Shown: piece by piece, positions 40,509 through 49,242 of the stretch
How the letters are laid out: each line of letters opens with the position of its first letter
Numbering within the stretch: the stretch's first letter is position 1
Source: CAYXWH01 sp964468755
GTDB taxonomy: Bacteria; Chloroflexota; Dehalococcoidia; Dehalococcoidales; RBG-16-60-22
Assembly (NCBI GenBank): GCA_964468755.1
Contig: CAYXWH010000001.1
Span: forward strand, 50,906-114,905
Length of the DNA stretch: 64,000 bases
Reading direction: 5' to 3'
Position numbers and translations under genes: made by a program
The notes under the pieces: generated by a model
Told to the model about the DNA's origin: nothing
Databases searched by the model: none
Seen by the model: only the letters and a program-made list of their open reading frames with translations

Positions 40509-43058
40509 CTACTTGGTAATGGCGCGGTTTTCCTGCAATTTTCGCTTTGGTCTTGCTTCCGGCTTTGCCGGCCTCGTCATAATTCCGACAAAAACCTCAA
40601 CAAGCCTGGGGTCAAACTGGGTGCCGGCGCACCGCTGCAACTCAGCCAACGCTTGCTCCGAGGTCCGCTTCTGCCGGTAAGGTCGGTCCGAGGTCATGGC
40701 GTCATAGGCATCGGCTATTGACATTATACGGGCATCGAGCGGGATGTTTTCACTATTGAGACCGGCCGGATAACCGGTACCATCGTAGTTCTCATGATGG
40801 TACTGGACAGCAGCCAGACACCCCCGCAGGCTATCGATATGCTTGATAATAGATACGCCCAGGTCCGGGTGAGTGCGTATTAAGTCCCATTCGTCAGGGG
40901 TCAACGCCGCACTCTTCTTGAGCAGCCGGTCAGAAACGCCTATCTTACCAATATCATGCAGCAACGCGGCGGCGCGAATTCTTTCAATATCTTCCTGAGA
41001 ATAACCGATTGCCTCGGCAATATCGGCGGCATACTTGCTCACCTTCTTGGAATGTCCGTACGTATAGTGGTCCTTGGCGTCAACCGTGGCTGCCAGAGCA
41101 TAAATGGTGCTCAGAATTGCCCTGGTGCTCCGGACGTTAGCGCCTGCCCCAATTCTGATGACTTCGGAGAGCGCTACCTCACAGGCAAGGCAGGTACGAT
41201 TCTTGCCAACATTCTTGGCAAAGTAGAGCGCTGCATCGGCTGACTGAATGATTTCCTCGCGCATCACTCCGTCAGTGGGCCAGGAAGCAATACCAATGCT
41301 ACAGGTCAGCGGTATTCCTTTCAAATCCATACGGGCTTCTACCCCCTTCCGAATCCGTTCGGCCACTTTGCGGCCGCCCTCAAGCGGTGCCTCCGGCAAA
41401 ATAACGGCAAACTCATCACCACCATAGCGGAAACAGATATCGGTATCCCTTACCGATTCCTTGATATGAGTACCGACCTGTTTCAGCATTTCATCACCAG
41501 CCAGGTGCCCGGAAACATCGTTATAGGTCTTGAAAAGGTCAATGTCAATCAGGATTAACGAAAATATGGCGCCAAAACGCGAGGACCTGGCGATTTCTTC
41601 GTCCAGTCGCTGATGGAAAAAGCGATGGTTAAATAGTCCGGTCAGCTCATCGGTGTTGGCCCGTTGCCTGGCTCCTTCATACAGATAGGCATTTTCAATA
41701 GCTATTGCCGCCTCATGCGACAGTGTCATCAGCATGTCGTTATCGTCACGAGAATAGAAACCACGAGGGTGCTTTTTACTCAGTGCCAGTATAGCCACCA
41801 GCTTGTGCTTGCTCTTCAAGGGACACAGTACCTCTACCTGGGCAGCATCAAGATTGTCCTTCTCTTCCTGCCAGAGGCTTCTAAACTCCGGCCGGAACTC
41901 AATTGTCTCCCGCGTAAGCGGCTTGCCCTCGTTTGATAGCCAGGTTACAACTGGGCTATCCTTGCGAAATTTAAGCGGGATGACCGGGTCACCGGCTACA
42001 TACCGCTCGGCAAACTGGCTATTGAAACTGCCATTACTGGAAAACAGCAGGCTGACCTGACTGGCATGTAAGGCATTGGTCAACGGCGCCAACATGGCAT
42101 CAGCCAATTCTTTCAGTTCAAGCACGTTGCTCATCCGGCTGGCAAAATTAAGCAGCATCTGCCGGTAGTCATACGTCTTCCCGTAGAACAACCGGGCGGT
42201 GCCTTTCTCCAGAGCTGCTTTTAGCGGGGTGTACAGGCAGGCGATGACAACCACCATCACCACGGTGGCCACGACACTGCTGGGCGCTGACCACCTATGG
42301 AGTAAATAGTTGAGGCTGACAACCATAAATAGACATGAAGCACTGATAAAAAGGGTTACGCCCGAATATACCAGTCCCTTCCTCATCACCAGCTTCATGT
42401 CAAGCAACTGATGCCGTTGAATGGCATAGGTGATTATCAGGGCATTAGCCAGATGACCAATATGGTCAACCGCATAGCTCTGGATGGGTGCGACTTTCCA
42501 GATGAAGCCAAAAATTACCATGCACCCCAGGCCAGCCAGCAGGTACATAATCCGGTTCCGGTGCTCGGGACTATTGGAAGCCCGAAAACTTCTTACCAGG
42601 AGGAAGGCGGCTACACTCATAAAGCCCAGGCTGCCAATACTCATGGCAATTATCGATTTCCCGTAATCCTTATAGACAATTCCATTCTCCAGCAGGATGA
42701 ATTTTTCCGGCATATACCCGGCAACAACCAATCCGACCATCGCCACCACATAAACCGAGCCAAACAAGGCGAGCTTACCGGTACCACGGTTGGTAAAAGC
42801 GGTGATGAAGAGAGCGTGGCAAAATAAGGAGTTCACTGCGAGCGGCACCACCATCTTCCCCCAGAATACCGCCTGTTCAAAGGGTATCTGGAGATTGGCC
42901 ATCAGGCTGACAAAGCTCCAGGCGGCTGAAGAAACCAAAAATGCTATGAAGTACTTTTTCAGCCTGGTCCGAGCGTACCGCGCCACGCCAAAAATGAGAG
43001 CAATATAGACAACAAGGGTAAGGAGTTGTACCACTGAGTAACTGGTTATAAACAGCAT
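40509..43058 (-). CDS. membrane sensor with GAF, GGDEF and HD-GYP domains
   Basis: 849 residues. N-terminal region with about seven or eight membrane helices (to residue about 275), a GAF domain (about 310-460, ending AIAIENAYLYEGARQRA), a GGDEF domain (TDELTGLFNHRFF, FRYGGDEFAVILPE) with an RxxD inhibitory site (RDTD) five residues before GGDEF, then an HD-GYP domain (YGHSKKVSKYA, LLHDIGKIGV, YHHENYDGTGYPAGL). It should both make and break cyclic di-GMP, or keep one activity under control of the membrane/GAF sensor. All catalytic motifs look intact. Alone on its strand; GAG upstream of the ATG. Confidence 0.9.
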   Translation of the reverse strand: MLFITSYSVVQLLTLVVYIALIFGVARYARTRLKKYFIAFLVSSAAWSFVSLMANLQIPFEQAVFWGKMVVPLAVNSLFCHALFITAFTNRGTGKLALFGSVYVVAMVGLVVAGYMPEKFILLENGIVYKDYGKSIIAMSIGSLGFMSVAAFLLVRSFRASNSPEHRNRIMYLLAGLGCMVIFGFIWKVAPIQSYAVDHIGHLANALIITYAIQRHQLLDMKLVMRKGLVYSGVTLFISASCLFMVVSLNYLLHRWSAPSSVVATVVMVVVIACLYTPLKAALEKGTARLFYGKTYDYRQMLLNFASRMSNVLELKELADAMLAPLTNALHASQVSLLFSSNGSFNSQFAERYVAGDPVIPLKFRKDSPVVTWLSNEGKPLTRETIEFRPEFRSLWQEEKDNLDAAQVEVLCPLKSKHKLVAILALSKKHPRGFYSRDDNDMLMTLSHEAAIAIENAYLYEGARQRANTDELTGLFNHRFFHQRLDEEIARSSRFGAIFSLILIDIDLFKTYNDVSGHLAGDEMLKQVGTHIKESVRDTDICFRYGGDEFAVILPEAPLEGGRKVAERIRKGVEARMDLKGIPLTCSIGIASWPTDGVMREEIIQSADAALYFAKNVGKNRTCLACEVALSEVIRIGAGANVRSTRAILSTIYALAATVDAKDHYTYGHSKKVSKYAADIAEAIGYSQEDIERIRAAALLHDIGKIGVSDRLLKKSAALTPDEWDLIRTHPDLGVSIIKHIDSLRGCLAAVQYHHENYDGTGYPAGLNSENIPLDARIMSIADAYDAMTSDRPYRQKRTSEQALAELQRCAGTQFDPRLVEVFVGIMTRPAKPEARPKRKLQENRAITK

Positions 43059-43393
43059 AGGCTCGTATCCAGTATCGGGTATTAACCTCCCGGTCTATGA
43101 TTCACCGGTGTATAACCTACCCAAAATACGCTAAATAACTCATAAATATCGGGGGTGGTGATATAAAAGTTCCGTAACATTCAGACACTCACCGGCGTTC
43201 ACCATACTTTGGTTATCCCCAATAAGTACTATACCGATGATAACCGTTACCGGAAGACAATGGTTGCGAGCTAACCCCACTTCCGGGCATAGCCAGCCTG
43301 TAACTTAACTGGTGGTTAGCACCCACTGGTACGCCTACAAGTAGCGCCGAGCGTGCGGTCAAACCCTGCCCGTTAGACAGGCGGGGAGGTAAG

Positions 43394-43468
43394 ATGGAAT
43401 ACCAAACGGTAGAAAAAGAAAAAGCCTGGTGGATACGGATGCAACTGCACCCTGCCCATCAGGCTTGA
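43394..43468 (+). CDS. possible 24-residue small ORF
   Basis: ATG 43394 follows GGGGAGG by four bases, and encodes MEYQTVEKEKAWWIRMQLHP plus AHQA to TGA at 43466. Amphipathic with two Trp. It coincides with the minus-strand terminator of the neighbouring gene, so its composition may be fixed by that hairpin and the frame may be chance. The ribosome site is the only positive evidence. Confidence 0.25.
   Translation: MEYQTVEKEKAWWIRMQLHPAHQA
43412..43465 (-). terminator. intrinsic terminator of the GH3-family gene
   Basis: On the minus strand AGCCTGATGG and CCACCAGGCT pair (one mismatch) around a 23-base loop and are followed by TTTTTCTTTTT. Confidence 0.65.
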
Positions 43469-43532
43469 GCAGCTCTTGCTGCCAACTGATTCAATAATAA
43501 CGGCTATCGTGCCGCTAAGATAAGTACCATAG

Positions 43533-45188
43533 CTAAGAAGTCAATTTCGCCTTGGAAGTGTCGGCGGGAAATAAAGCGGTGACCATTTCCTTGCCCAGCA
43601 AGGCATTCATGACACTATCCGACGGGCTCATGTGCGGCGGCTTGATATGAGCCAGGTCCGCACCGGCTTCCTTCTGTCGTGCCATGTATTCGGCAAATGA
43701 ACCGCCGGGCAGGAGGGTCACTTTAAGCGGCCTGAAGCCAAAGAACCTTTCCAGGTCCTCGTAGTCCTTGTTGATTTTCGCAATCTCCCGGTGAAGTAAT
43801 TCGGTTACCTGCTCCTCTCCAATCGAACCCTCTTCCTTTAACTCAATATAGATATGCAATAGCGGCGCCTCATTGACCGCTTCCTTACGCGCCACCCAGT
43901 CCACGTAGTCTATTCCCGTGTTATGTATCGCCTGCCAGGTAGATTTTTCGGTGAAAAAGGCATGAGTAAAGGCAGCAAAATCAATGATATCATCTGCCCG
44001 GCCATAGAACACCATCTGGGGTAAATTTATATTCAGCTGCTCGTTCCTCGATGAGGTTATGGTGAGAATGTCCCCCAGCACGTATCTCACAAATGCCCCG
44101 CCGTGGAAACTGGTAATAACAATGCCGTACCGCTCCCCGGGCGATACCTCATCAAGTAATCGAGTAGGCGGCTGATAGCTATGGTCTTGAGCCCACTTGG
44201 CATATTCTTCTTCGGTAAGAAACTCATAGAAGCTCAAGTTGGGAATAAAGGTCATGTCCCCATAGTCCCAGGTCTGCGTGGCGATAAGACTGCTCTCGGC
44301 GGCGGCATAGACATCCAGAGGCTCTCTGCCCCACAATTCCTTGATTTTATGCCGGTAGACACTGGCATCAGCGCCTCCGGACAGTAGCCCGCGCAGTGTC
44401 CAGATATCCCGGGGCATCAGGGGTCTCCGGGCCAGCTTGCTCTTCAACACTGCCTTTAACAGCCGCATGAGCATTCGAGGTTGATTCAAAAGAGGAATGA
44501 CCCGTCCCATCCCACCTCCCTGCCCGAACCGCTCACCAATCGCCACCAGGACACTGGAAATCGCCCCCATCATATCGATTCCTTCAGCCATTCCCTGCCG
44601 GAAGCCCACCTCTATCCGCTGGCGGAACTCCATGCTCTGTGCTTCTGCCAGGGGTGGCATCCAGTCAAAAACCCCATCCCGTTCTGCCCGGAGTGCCCAG
44701 CAACCACTCGCGTAGGGCGGCGCTGCCAGGCCATAAAGGAACTTGTTCCGGGCTTTCAAGGCAACGTGATTTCTCTGGTTACATGACGCAAATAACAGTA
44801 ATGACATAAAGACATCACCCAGTTCCTCATACGCCCGCTCGCTGAGCGGAACCCACTTACAGTCGAACTCATCAGACCTGCCGGATGTGCGTTGCCACAT
44901 TACCGGTTTTGCCGGGAGCGCATCTTCATTCTTATCCGGGAGATATGGAACATAACTGGCATAGGTGGTCAGTGGGACCTCCCGCCGGAATTCGGTAACG
45001 CTCTGTGGCGCTACTCCACGCATCAACTTTTGACCCAGTTCACATTTTTTCAGCAGCTCAATTTGCTCCAAGAGTAGCTGGTTCTGAATGGTCATAAACT
45101 GGTCAATGCTCAGGTCAATGTAACCACAGCACTTCTGCCAGAATTCTTCAGTCCTGCCATCCATAATCAGCTCATGCGCAGTTGTCAT
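43533..45188 (-). CDS. GH3-family acyl-acid-amido synthetase-like protein
   Basis: 551 residues. ANL-superfamily adenylating fold of the GH3 type: phosphate-loop equivalent MWQRTSGRSDEF (residues about 97-108), VYAAAESSLIATQTWDYGDM (near 300) as the acyl/adenylate-binding block, and FVRYVLGDILTI (near 370). GH3 proteins in plants join auxin or jasmonate to amino acids; bacterial members are mostly uncharacterised. The P-loop Thr-Gly run is shorter than in other ANL enzymes, as usual for GH3. ATG 45188 has GGAGG upstream. Alone between a promoter and a terminator. Confidence 0.8.
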   Translation of the reverse strand: MTTAHELIMDGRTEEFWQKCCGYIDLSIDQFMTIQNQLLLEQIELLKKCELGQKLMRGVAPQSVTEFRREVPLTTYASYVPYLPDKNEDALPAKPVMWQRTSGRSDEFDCKWVPLSERAYEELGDVFMSLLLFASCNQRNHVALKARNKFLYGLAAPPYASGCWALRAERDGVFDWMPPLAEAQSMEFRQRIEVGFRQGMAEGIDMMGAISSVLVAIGERFGQGGGMGRVIPLLNQPRMLMRLLKAVLKSKLARRPLMPRDIWTLRGLLSGGADASVYRHKIKELWGREPLDVYAAAESSLIATQTWDYGDMTFIPNLSFYEFLTEEEYAKWAQDHSYQPPTRLLDEVSPGERYGIVITSFHGGAFVRYVLGDILTITSSRNEQLNINLPQMVFYGRADDIIDFAAFTHAFFTEKSTWQAIHNTGIDYVDWVARKEAVNEAPLLHIYIELKEEGSIGEEQVTELLHREIAKINKDYEDLERFFGFRPLKVTLLPGGSFAEYMARQKEAGADLAHIKPPHMSPSDSVMNALLGKEMVTALFPADTSKAKLTS

Positions 45189-45498
45189 ATTTCACCTCCT
45201 TAACAGTACAGGATAAGCTTTCTTGAGATATTTAGCAAGGGTGTACAGCCATAAAAACGAAAAGTCTAGTACTAAAAGAAACCCCCGGTAAAACCGGACA
45301 GACTGAAAAAGCCGGCATACAAGGTGAAAAACGGACTCATCAGTTTGCGGAAAAGAATTTTTTCATCTATAGTATAAGCAAGGGTCGGGTGAGCATTGAT
45401 AATTTGATTTTGGTACCGGTAATGATAGCCTGTAAGTGATGGAGAAGCCCTGCCGACAATAATATATTCTTAACCAGACTACGGGAGTAGAGTTACTT
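45189..45498. other. intergenic region between divergent genes
   Basis: 310 bp. Leftward promoter at 45210-45238 (see separate entry). Towards the rightward FmdB-like gene there is an A+T-rich stretch near 45360-45420 without a convincing -35/-10 pair. Nothing else is seen. Confidence 0.4.
45210..45238 (-). promoter_or_regulatory. promoter of the GH3-family gene
   Basis: Minus strand TTGCTA (45238-45233), 17-bp spacer, TATCCT (45215-45210), leaving a 15-nt leader with GGAGG before the ATG at 45188. Confidence 0.55.
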
Positions 45499-45690
45499 AT
45501 GCCTATCTATGAATACGAATGCAAGAGCTGTGGCGAAATATTCGAGTTACGTCGCAGTATAAACGACAGCGACCATGAGATAACGTGCCCCAAATGCAGC
45601 GACAGGAATATACGACGGGTCTTGTCCGCTTTCTCCACAGGACATTCCGGGAGCTCTTTCGGCTCCTGCCTGCCAAGCAGCCCAACCTGA
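45499..45690 (+). CDS. FmdB-family zinc-ribbon protein
   Basis: 63 residues. MPIYEYECKSCGEIFELRRS at the N-terminus and CPKCSDRNIRRVLSAF form the Cys4 zinc ribbon of the FmdB/CxxC_CxxC_SSSS family, and the Ser-rich tail ends in SCLPSSPT. These small proteins are often near formamidase or other catabolic genes, but here no such gene is next to it. GGAG precedes the ATG. Confidence 0.88.
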   Translation: MPIYEYECKSCGEIFELRRSINDSDHEITCPKCSDRNIRRVLSAFSTGHSGSSFGSCLPSSPT

Positions 45691-45858
45691 GGCACCGGTC
45701 TGTAAGGCAGTTTGCCTTTCCCGTAGAGTGAGCGCTAAGGAGTGATTTCAACTCTGAAAACTGCTCATATATTGATAATGTACAAGTGATAAAGTACCGG
45801 GCATGAAATAGATACAAACTGGTGGAGTTATCCCACCCCGCCAAAAGGAGGCACCCGT

Positions 45859-46044
45859 ATGTGTCTGGCCAAGGCATACGTAGACCGAACAAGCGATGAG
45901 CCCATCCTGGAAGACATCGCCCATCTGCACATTGACGGAGAGCGAGTCCGGCTGGCGACCCTTTTCGGCGAAGAAAAGGTCATCAGCGGGAAATTACGCG
46001 AGGTAGACTTCGCCACTTCCAGGATAATGCTGGAACAAGCGTAA
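45859..46044 (+). CDS. CooT-family nickel-binding protein
   Basis: 61 residues: starts MCLAKAYVD, with EPILEDIAHLHIDGERVRLA and LFGEEKVISGKLREVDF as in CooT, a small dimeric Ni(II)-binding protein whose Cys2 is the metal ligand and which is linked to carbon monoxide dehydrogenase maturation. Cys2 is present. AAAGGAGG lies about ten bases upstream of the ATG. No CODH or hydrogenase gene is in the window. Confidence 0.85.
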   Translation: MCLAKAYVDRTSDEPILEDIAHLHIDGERVRLATLFGEEKVISGKLREVDFATSRIMLEQA

Positions 46045-46100
46045 ACTTTCCGGGAACCGCAGGCGATAAAACACGCACTTCATTTTACCCTAAAGATATC

Positions 46101-46129
46101 TTGTCGGTGAGAATATTTTCCCTTATTAT
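46101..46129 (+). promoter_or_regulatory. promoter, universal stress protein gene
   Basis: TTGTCG (46101-46106), 17-bp spacer, TATTAT (46124-46129). Confidence 0.5.
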
Positions 46130-46190
46130 TATATTTATTACACGGGTAATGCCCCCGGGGAAGTATTTTTGAAACGAGGAGGGTAAAGCG

Positions 46191-46661
46191 ATGTTTCAAA
46201 AGATTTTGATCCCGCTGGACGGCTCCAAGCTGGCGGAATGTGTCTTACCTTTCCTGGATGACCTGGTAAAGAATTCAGAGAGCGAGGTTATTCTGATTAG
46301 TGTGACCGAGAGTGTCCCAGGCTACCGACCCGTGAAGAATCACAGTCAGCCAGGTGAAGAACGGCTGATGCCGGAGGCCGTGGGTAAAAAAGAGAGACAG
46401 GCCGAAAAGTATCTCAACCGTATAGCCAAGGGTCTCACCAAAAAAGGCTTCAAGGTGCAAACCCGGGTGCTCCTCGGCAATCCGGCGCAAGAAATCACCT
46501 ACTATGCCCGATATCATGGCTGTGACCTGGTTGTTATGGCCAGCCACGGGCGGACTGGTCCCAGCCGATGGGCATTTGGCAGCGTTGCCGATAAGGTATT
46601 CCGCGCCATCTGCACGCCGGTGCTGATGATAAGAGGTCCCGGCTGCATCCCGGATATATAG
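46191..46661 (+). CDS. universal stress protein, UspA family
   Basis: 156 residues. N-terminal FQKILIPLDGSKLAECVLPF, and the ATP-binding signature VVMASHGRTGPSRWAFGSVA (G-x2-G-x9-G-S/T type, near residue 118) followed by PVLMIRG. It is of the ATP-binding UspA/FI type. GAGGAGG lies seven bases before the ATG. Single gene with its own promoter. Confidence 0.92.
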   Translation: MFQKILIPLDGSKLAECVLPFLDDLVKNSESEVILISVTESVPGYRPVKNHSQPGEERLMPEAVGKKERQAEKYLNRIAKGLTKKGFKVQTRVLLGNPAQEITYYARYHGCDLVVMASHGRTGPSRWAFGSVADKVFRAICTPVLMIRGPGCIPDI

Positions 46662-46712
46662 TCGCCCACTACCGGCAGGTAGCGCCTCTTAAGGACGACC
46701 GGTTTTCGCTGG

Positions 46713-46901
46713 TCAGCCGCTCATGCGCACAGTCAGGCCGATATCGAAAACCTGGTGGCAGCTCGGGCAGATGAAGCGCCAGCTAAATTCGTCCGTATCC
46801 CCGACCCGGGCAAACATCGAGTGAAAACCGTCCTGATAGCCGCAGTGCGGGCATACCCGAAACATGGTATCCACCTTGACACGGCGAGACTCTTCAGCCA
46901 T
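46713..46901 (-). CDS. small zinc-ribbon protein
   Basis: 62 residues from ATG 46901 (GGAGG eight bases upstream; TTG 46907 is the in-frame alternative). FRVCPHCGYQDGFHSMFARV and FICPSCHQVFDIG form a Cys4 zinc ribbon. No other motif; function unknown. Confidence 0.7.
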   Translation of the reverse strand: MAEESRRVKVDTMFRVCPHCGYQDGFHSMFARVGDTDEFSWRFICPSCHQVFDIGLTVRMSG

Positions 46902-47061
46902 AATCAAGCACCTCCTCTGCCGCTATTTCCAGAAATAGTAAAACACGACGCCACTCATTTGTATGCCGTATCAGCAGTCCTTTCCCGATCACGATATACC
47001 AATTCGTTAAAACCGACCGGGGGTCTCAGCGATTGAAGGATGAGCGCCGTGTGTCCGGTAG

Positions 47062-47235
47062 TTAATGACTCCATATTATACCGACCAGAAGGGCACCAAG
47101 TATAAAGACAGAAAAAAATATCACTACCGAGATGCTTTCCAGACCATAGTTAAGGATGGAGACAATTCCCAGTCCCAGACCAACAGCCGCCGTAACTGCA
47201 CCCAGGATAACTCCCGCTATCTGCGCTTCACTCAT
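47062..47235 (-). CDS. small two-helix membrane protein
   Basis: 57 residues starting MSEAQIAGVILGAVTAAVGL, with hydrophobic helices at about 6-28 and 34-54. There is no ribosome site, but a consensus promoter ends ten bases before the ATG, so the message is leaderless or nearly so. The frame is open upstream to 47304 but that part is the promoter itself. Family unknown. Confidence 0.6.
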   Translation of the reverse strand: MSEAQIAGVILGAVTAAVGLGLGIVSILNYGLESISVVIFFSVFILGALLVGIIWSH

Positions 47236-47245
47236 GGTAGTCTGG

Positions 47246-47274
47246 AGTATATGATGAACCTTGTAATCTGTCAA
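47246..47274 (-). promoter_or_regulatory. sigma-70 promoter of the small membrane protein gene
   Basis: Minus strand TTGACA (47274-47269), 17-bp spacer, TATACT (47251-47246). Confidence 0.75.
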
Positions 47275-47518
47275 TAATGCAAATTGCTGATTATTACTCG
47301 CCAAAATACGTAGTTAAAAACCGCCAAACAATGCGCACCCGAACTCCGTGGCAATACGTTGATTTATCCGCAGTAGCCTATCTCCAGACGTTGCAAGCAA
47401 GATTCTATATCGGGAATGATGCCCCTAGCCGCCATGGATCACGTAGTGCGTGGTGCCACCGGTAACCGTCTCACTGCGCAGGTCTGTTTTGAGGAAAACC
47501 AGACTATGATAAGATTTC

Positions 47519-47595
47519 TGGCGTCCCTGGAGGGATTCGAACCCACGACATTCTGCTTAGAAGGCAGACGCTCTATCCAACTGAGCTACAGGGAC
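47519..47595 (-). tRNA. tRNA-Arg (TCT)
   Basis: Minus strand acceptor arms GTCCCTG and CAGGGAC, anticodon stem TCTGC/GCAGA with loop CTTCTAA giving UCU, GTTCGAATC T-loop, discriminator G and encoded CCA (47521-47519). It follows cimA by 36 bp on the same strand. Confidence 0.95.
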
Positions 47596-47631
47596 GTTCT
47601 TACTAGAATGTAGCACGAACCAAAGAGACGG

Positions 47632-49239
47632 TCAAGACGAGCGGGGTCGTTTTTCTTTATTATACTTGATGAGCCAGTATTCCATACTGTCAGCCAGGGC
47701 TAACCAGCTCGCCTCAATAATATCGGCGGAGCTGCCCACCGTCCGCCACTCGTTAATACCATCGCTGGACTCGATAAGGACGCGTACCTGAGCCTCGGTA
47801 CCAACGCTCTCTTCAAGAATCCGCACTTTGTAGTCGACCAGCTTGACCTGAGCCAGGCTGGGATAGAACCGCAACAACGCCTTACGCAGCGCCTGATCCA
47901 TCGCATTTACCGGGCCGTTACCTTCAGCCGCGGTATGTACTATCTCACCGCCAACCCGCACCTTTACCATAGCCTCGGACAGCATATCCTCCAGGTCCTT
48001 GCGAGCAGGCAGGCGCCGCCGTCTCTCGACCACCACCATGAAATCAACCAGCTCAAACGGCGGTTTATACTCCGGTTTGGCTCGATGCAATAATAGCTCA
48101 AAAGACGCTTCAGCATTATCGTACTGGAAACCACGGCTTTCCAGCATTTTGACCTGCTCCAGCAGTCTCTGTGCTTCCTTCCCGTGCGGGGGCAAATCCA
48201 GACCCAGCTCCTTCGCCTTATGCATGATATTTTGCCGACCGGACAGCTCGGACACGATTACCCGCAACTTATTGCCCACCCGAACCGGGTCCATGTGCTG
48301 GTAGCTATCTTCCCGCTTGCTTATCGCCGAAACGTGAAATCCACCCTTATGACCGAAGGCACTGGAGCCGACATACGGCTGATACGGGTTGGGGACCAGG
48401 TTAGCCAGCTCGCTTACATAGCGCGACACCTCGGTCAACCTGGCAAGCTGTTCATCACTGATACAGTCGATGCCCATTTTAAGCTTCAGCGCCGGGATTA
48501 TGGAGCAGAGGTTGGCATTCCCGCACCGCTCGCCATAGCCATTGAGAGTACCCTGCACCTGGATAACCCCGGCCTGGACTGCCGCCAGCGTATTGGCTAC
48601 CGCCAGTTCAGCGTCATTGTGGGCATGAATACCCAGCGGCACCTTGGTCATCTTCCGGGCAGCCTCAATTGCGGTAACGATCTCACCGGGTAAACTGCCA
48701 CCGTTGGTGTCACAGGGAATAATACAGTCGGCACCAGCCTCGGCAGCCACCTCAAGGGTCCGCAGGGTATACTCAAGATTTACCTTAAAGCCATCAAAGA
48801 AATGCTCGGCATCAAAGAATACAGTAAGCCCCCGTTCTTTGAGAAAACGAACAGAGTCGGCAATCATGCCGAGGTTTTCTTCCAGCGAGACTTCCAGCAC
48901 GTGGGTAACATGCATCTCCGAGCTTTTGCCGACAATAGTGACCACTTTCACACCGGCGTCAACCAGCGCCCGGAGGTTGGCATCGTCTTCGGCTTTGCTA
49001 TTGGGACGACGGGTGCTGCCAAACGCCACCACCGCAGCATTGCTCAGGGTGAGGTCCCGGGCTCTGGCAAAGAAATCGGCATCCTTGGGGTTAGAGCCAG
49101 GCCAGCCGCCTTCAATATAGTGGACACCCAGTTCGTCGAGCTTCCTGACAATGCTCAGTTTATCCACCACGGAAAAGGAAATCCCTTCTCCCTGAACCCC
49201 ATCTCGGAGCGTAGTGTCATACAGTTGCACCGATGGCAC
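47632..49239 (-). CDS. cimA: (R)-citramalate synthase
   Basis: 535 residues. Joins acetyl-CoA and pyruvate to citramalate, the entry to the threonine-independent isoleucine route. HMGL-like barrel with LYDTTLRDGVQGEGISFS (residues 6-23), IHAHNDAELAVAN (near 208) metal His pair, and NGYGERCGNANL. The C-terminal LeuA-type regulatory domain is present (near 410-530). The long CimA form with IEGGWPGSNPKD matches citramalate rather than isopropylmalate synthases. GTG start, AGGGG upstream, three bases behind leuB. Last gene of the operon. Confidence 0.93.
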   Translation of the reverse strand: MPSVQLYDTTLRDGVQGEGISFSVVDKLSIVRKLDELGVHYIEGGWPGSNPKDADFFARARDLTLSNAAVVAFGSTRRPNSKAEDDANLRALVDAGVKVVTIVGKSSEMHVTHVLEVSLEENLGMIADSVRFLKERGLTVFFDAEHFFDGFKVNLEYTLRTLEVAAEAGADCIIPCDTNGGSLPGEIVTAIEAARKMTKVPLGIHAHNDAELAVANTLAAVQAGVIQVQGTLNGYGERCGNANLCSIIPALKLKMGIDCISDEQLARLTEVSRYVSELANLVPNPYQPYVGSSAFGHKGGFHVSAISKREDSYQHMDPVRVGNKLRVIVSELSGRQNIMHKAKELGLDLPPHGKEAQRLLEQVKMLESRGFQYDNAEASFELLLHRAKPEYKPPFELVDFMVVVERRRRLPARKDLEDMLSEAMVKVRVGGEIVHTAAEGNGPVNAMDQALRKALLRFYPSLAQVKLVDYKVRILEESVGTEAQVRVLIESSDGINEWRTVGSSADIIEASWLALADSMEYWLIKYNKEKRPRSS

Positions 49240-49242
49240 TTC

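Larger units (their letters stand above)
43059..43532. other. long intergenic region with opposing elements
   Basis: 474 bp between two leftward genes. It contains the minus-strand terminator of the GH3 gene (43412-43465), a plus-strand small frame (43394-43468) with a strong ribosome site, and a nearby GC-rich hairpin (CCCTGCC/GGCGGGG, about 43364-43386). The part from 43059 to 43200 is A+T-richer and should hold the promoter of the GGDEF/HD-GYP gene. I looked for c-di-GMP riboswitch motifs ahead of that gene and saw none. Confidence 0.45.

Noticed and set aside
43059..43400. c-di-GMP riboswitch ahead of the GGDEF/HD-GYP gene
   Set aside because: No GEMM-I or GEMM-II core motifs found on the minus strand.
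47416..47613. Plus-strand frame of 65 codons with the phrase SLEGFEPTTFCLEG
   Set aside because: It is the usual spurious translation across the antisense of a tRNA gene (tRNA-Arg here).
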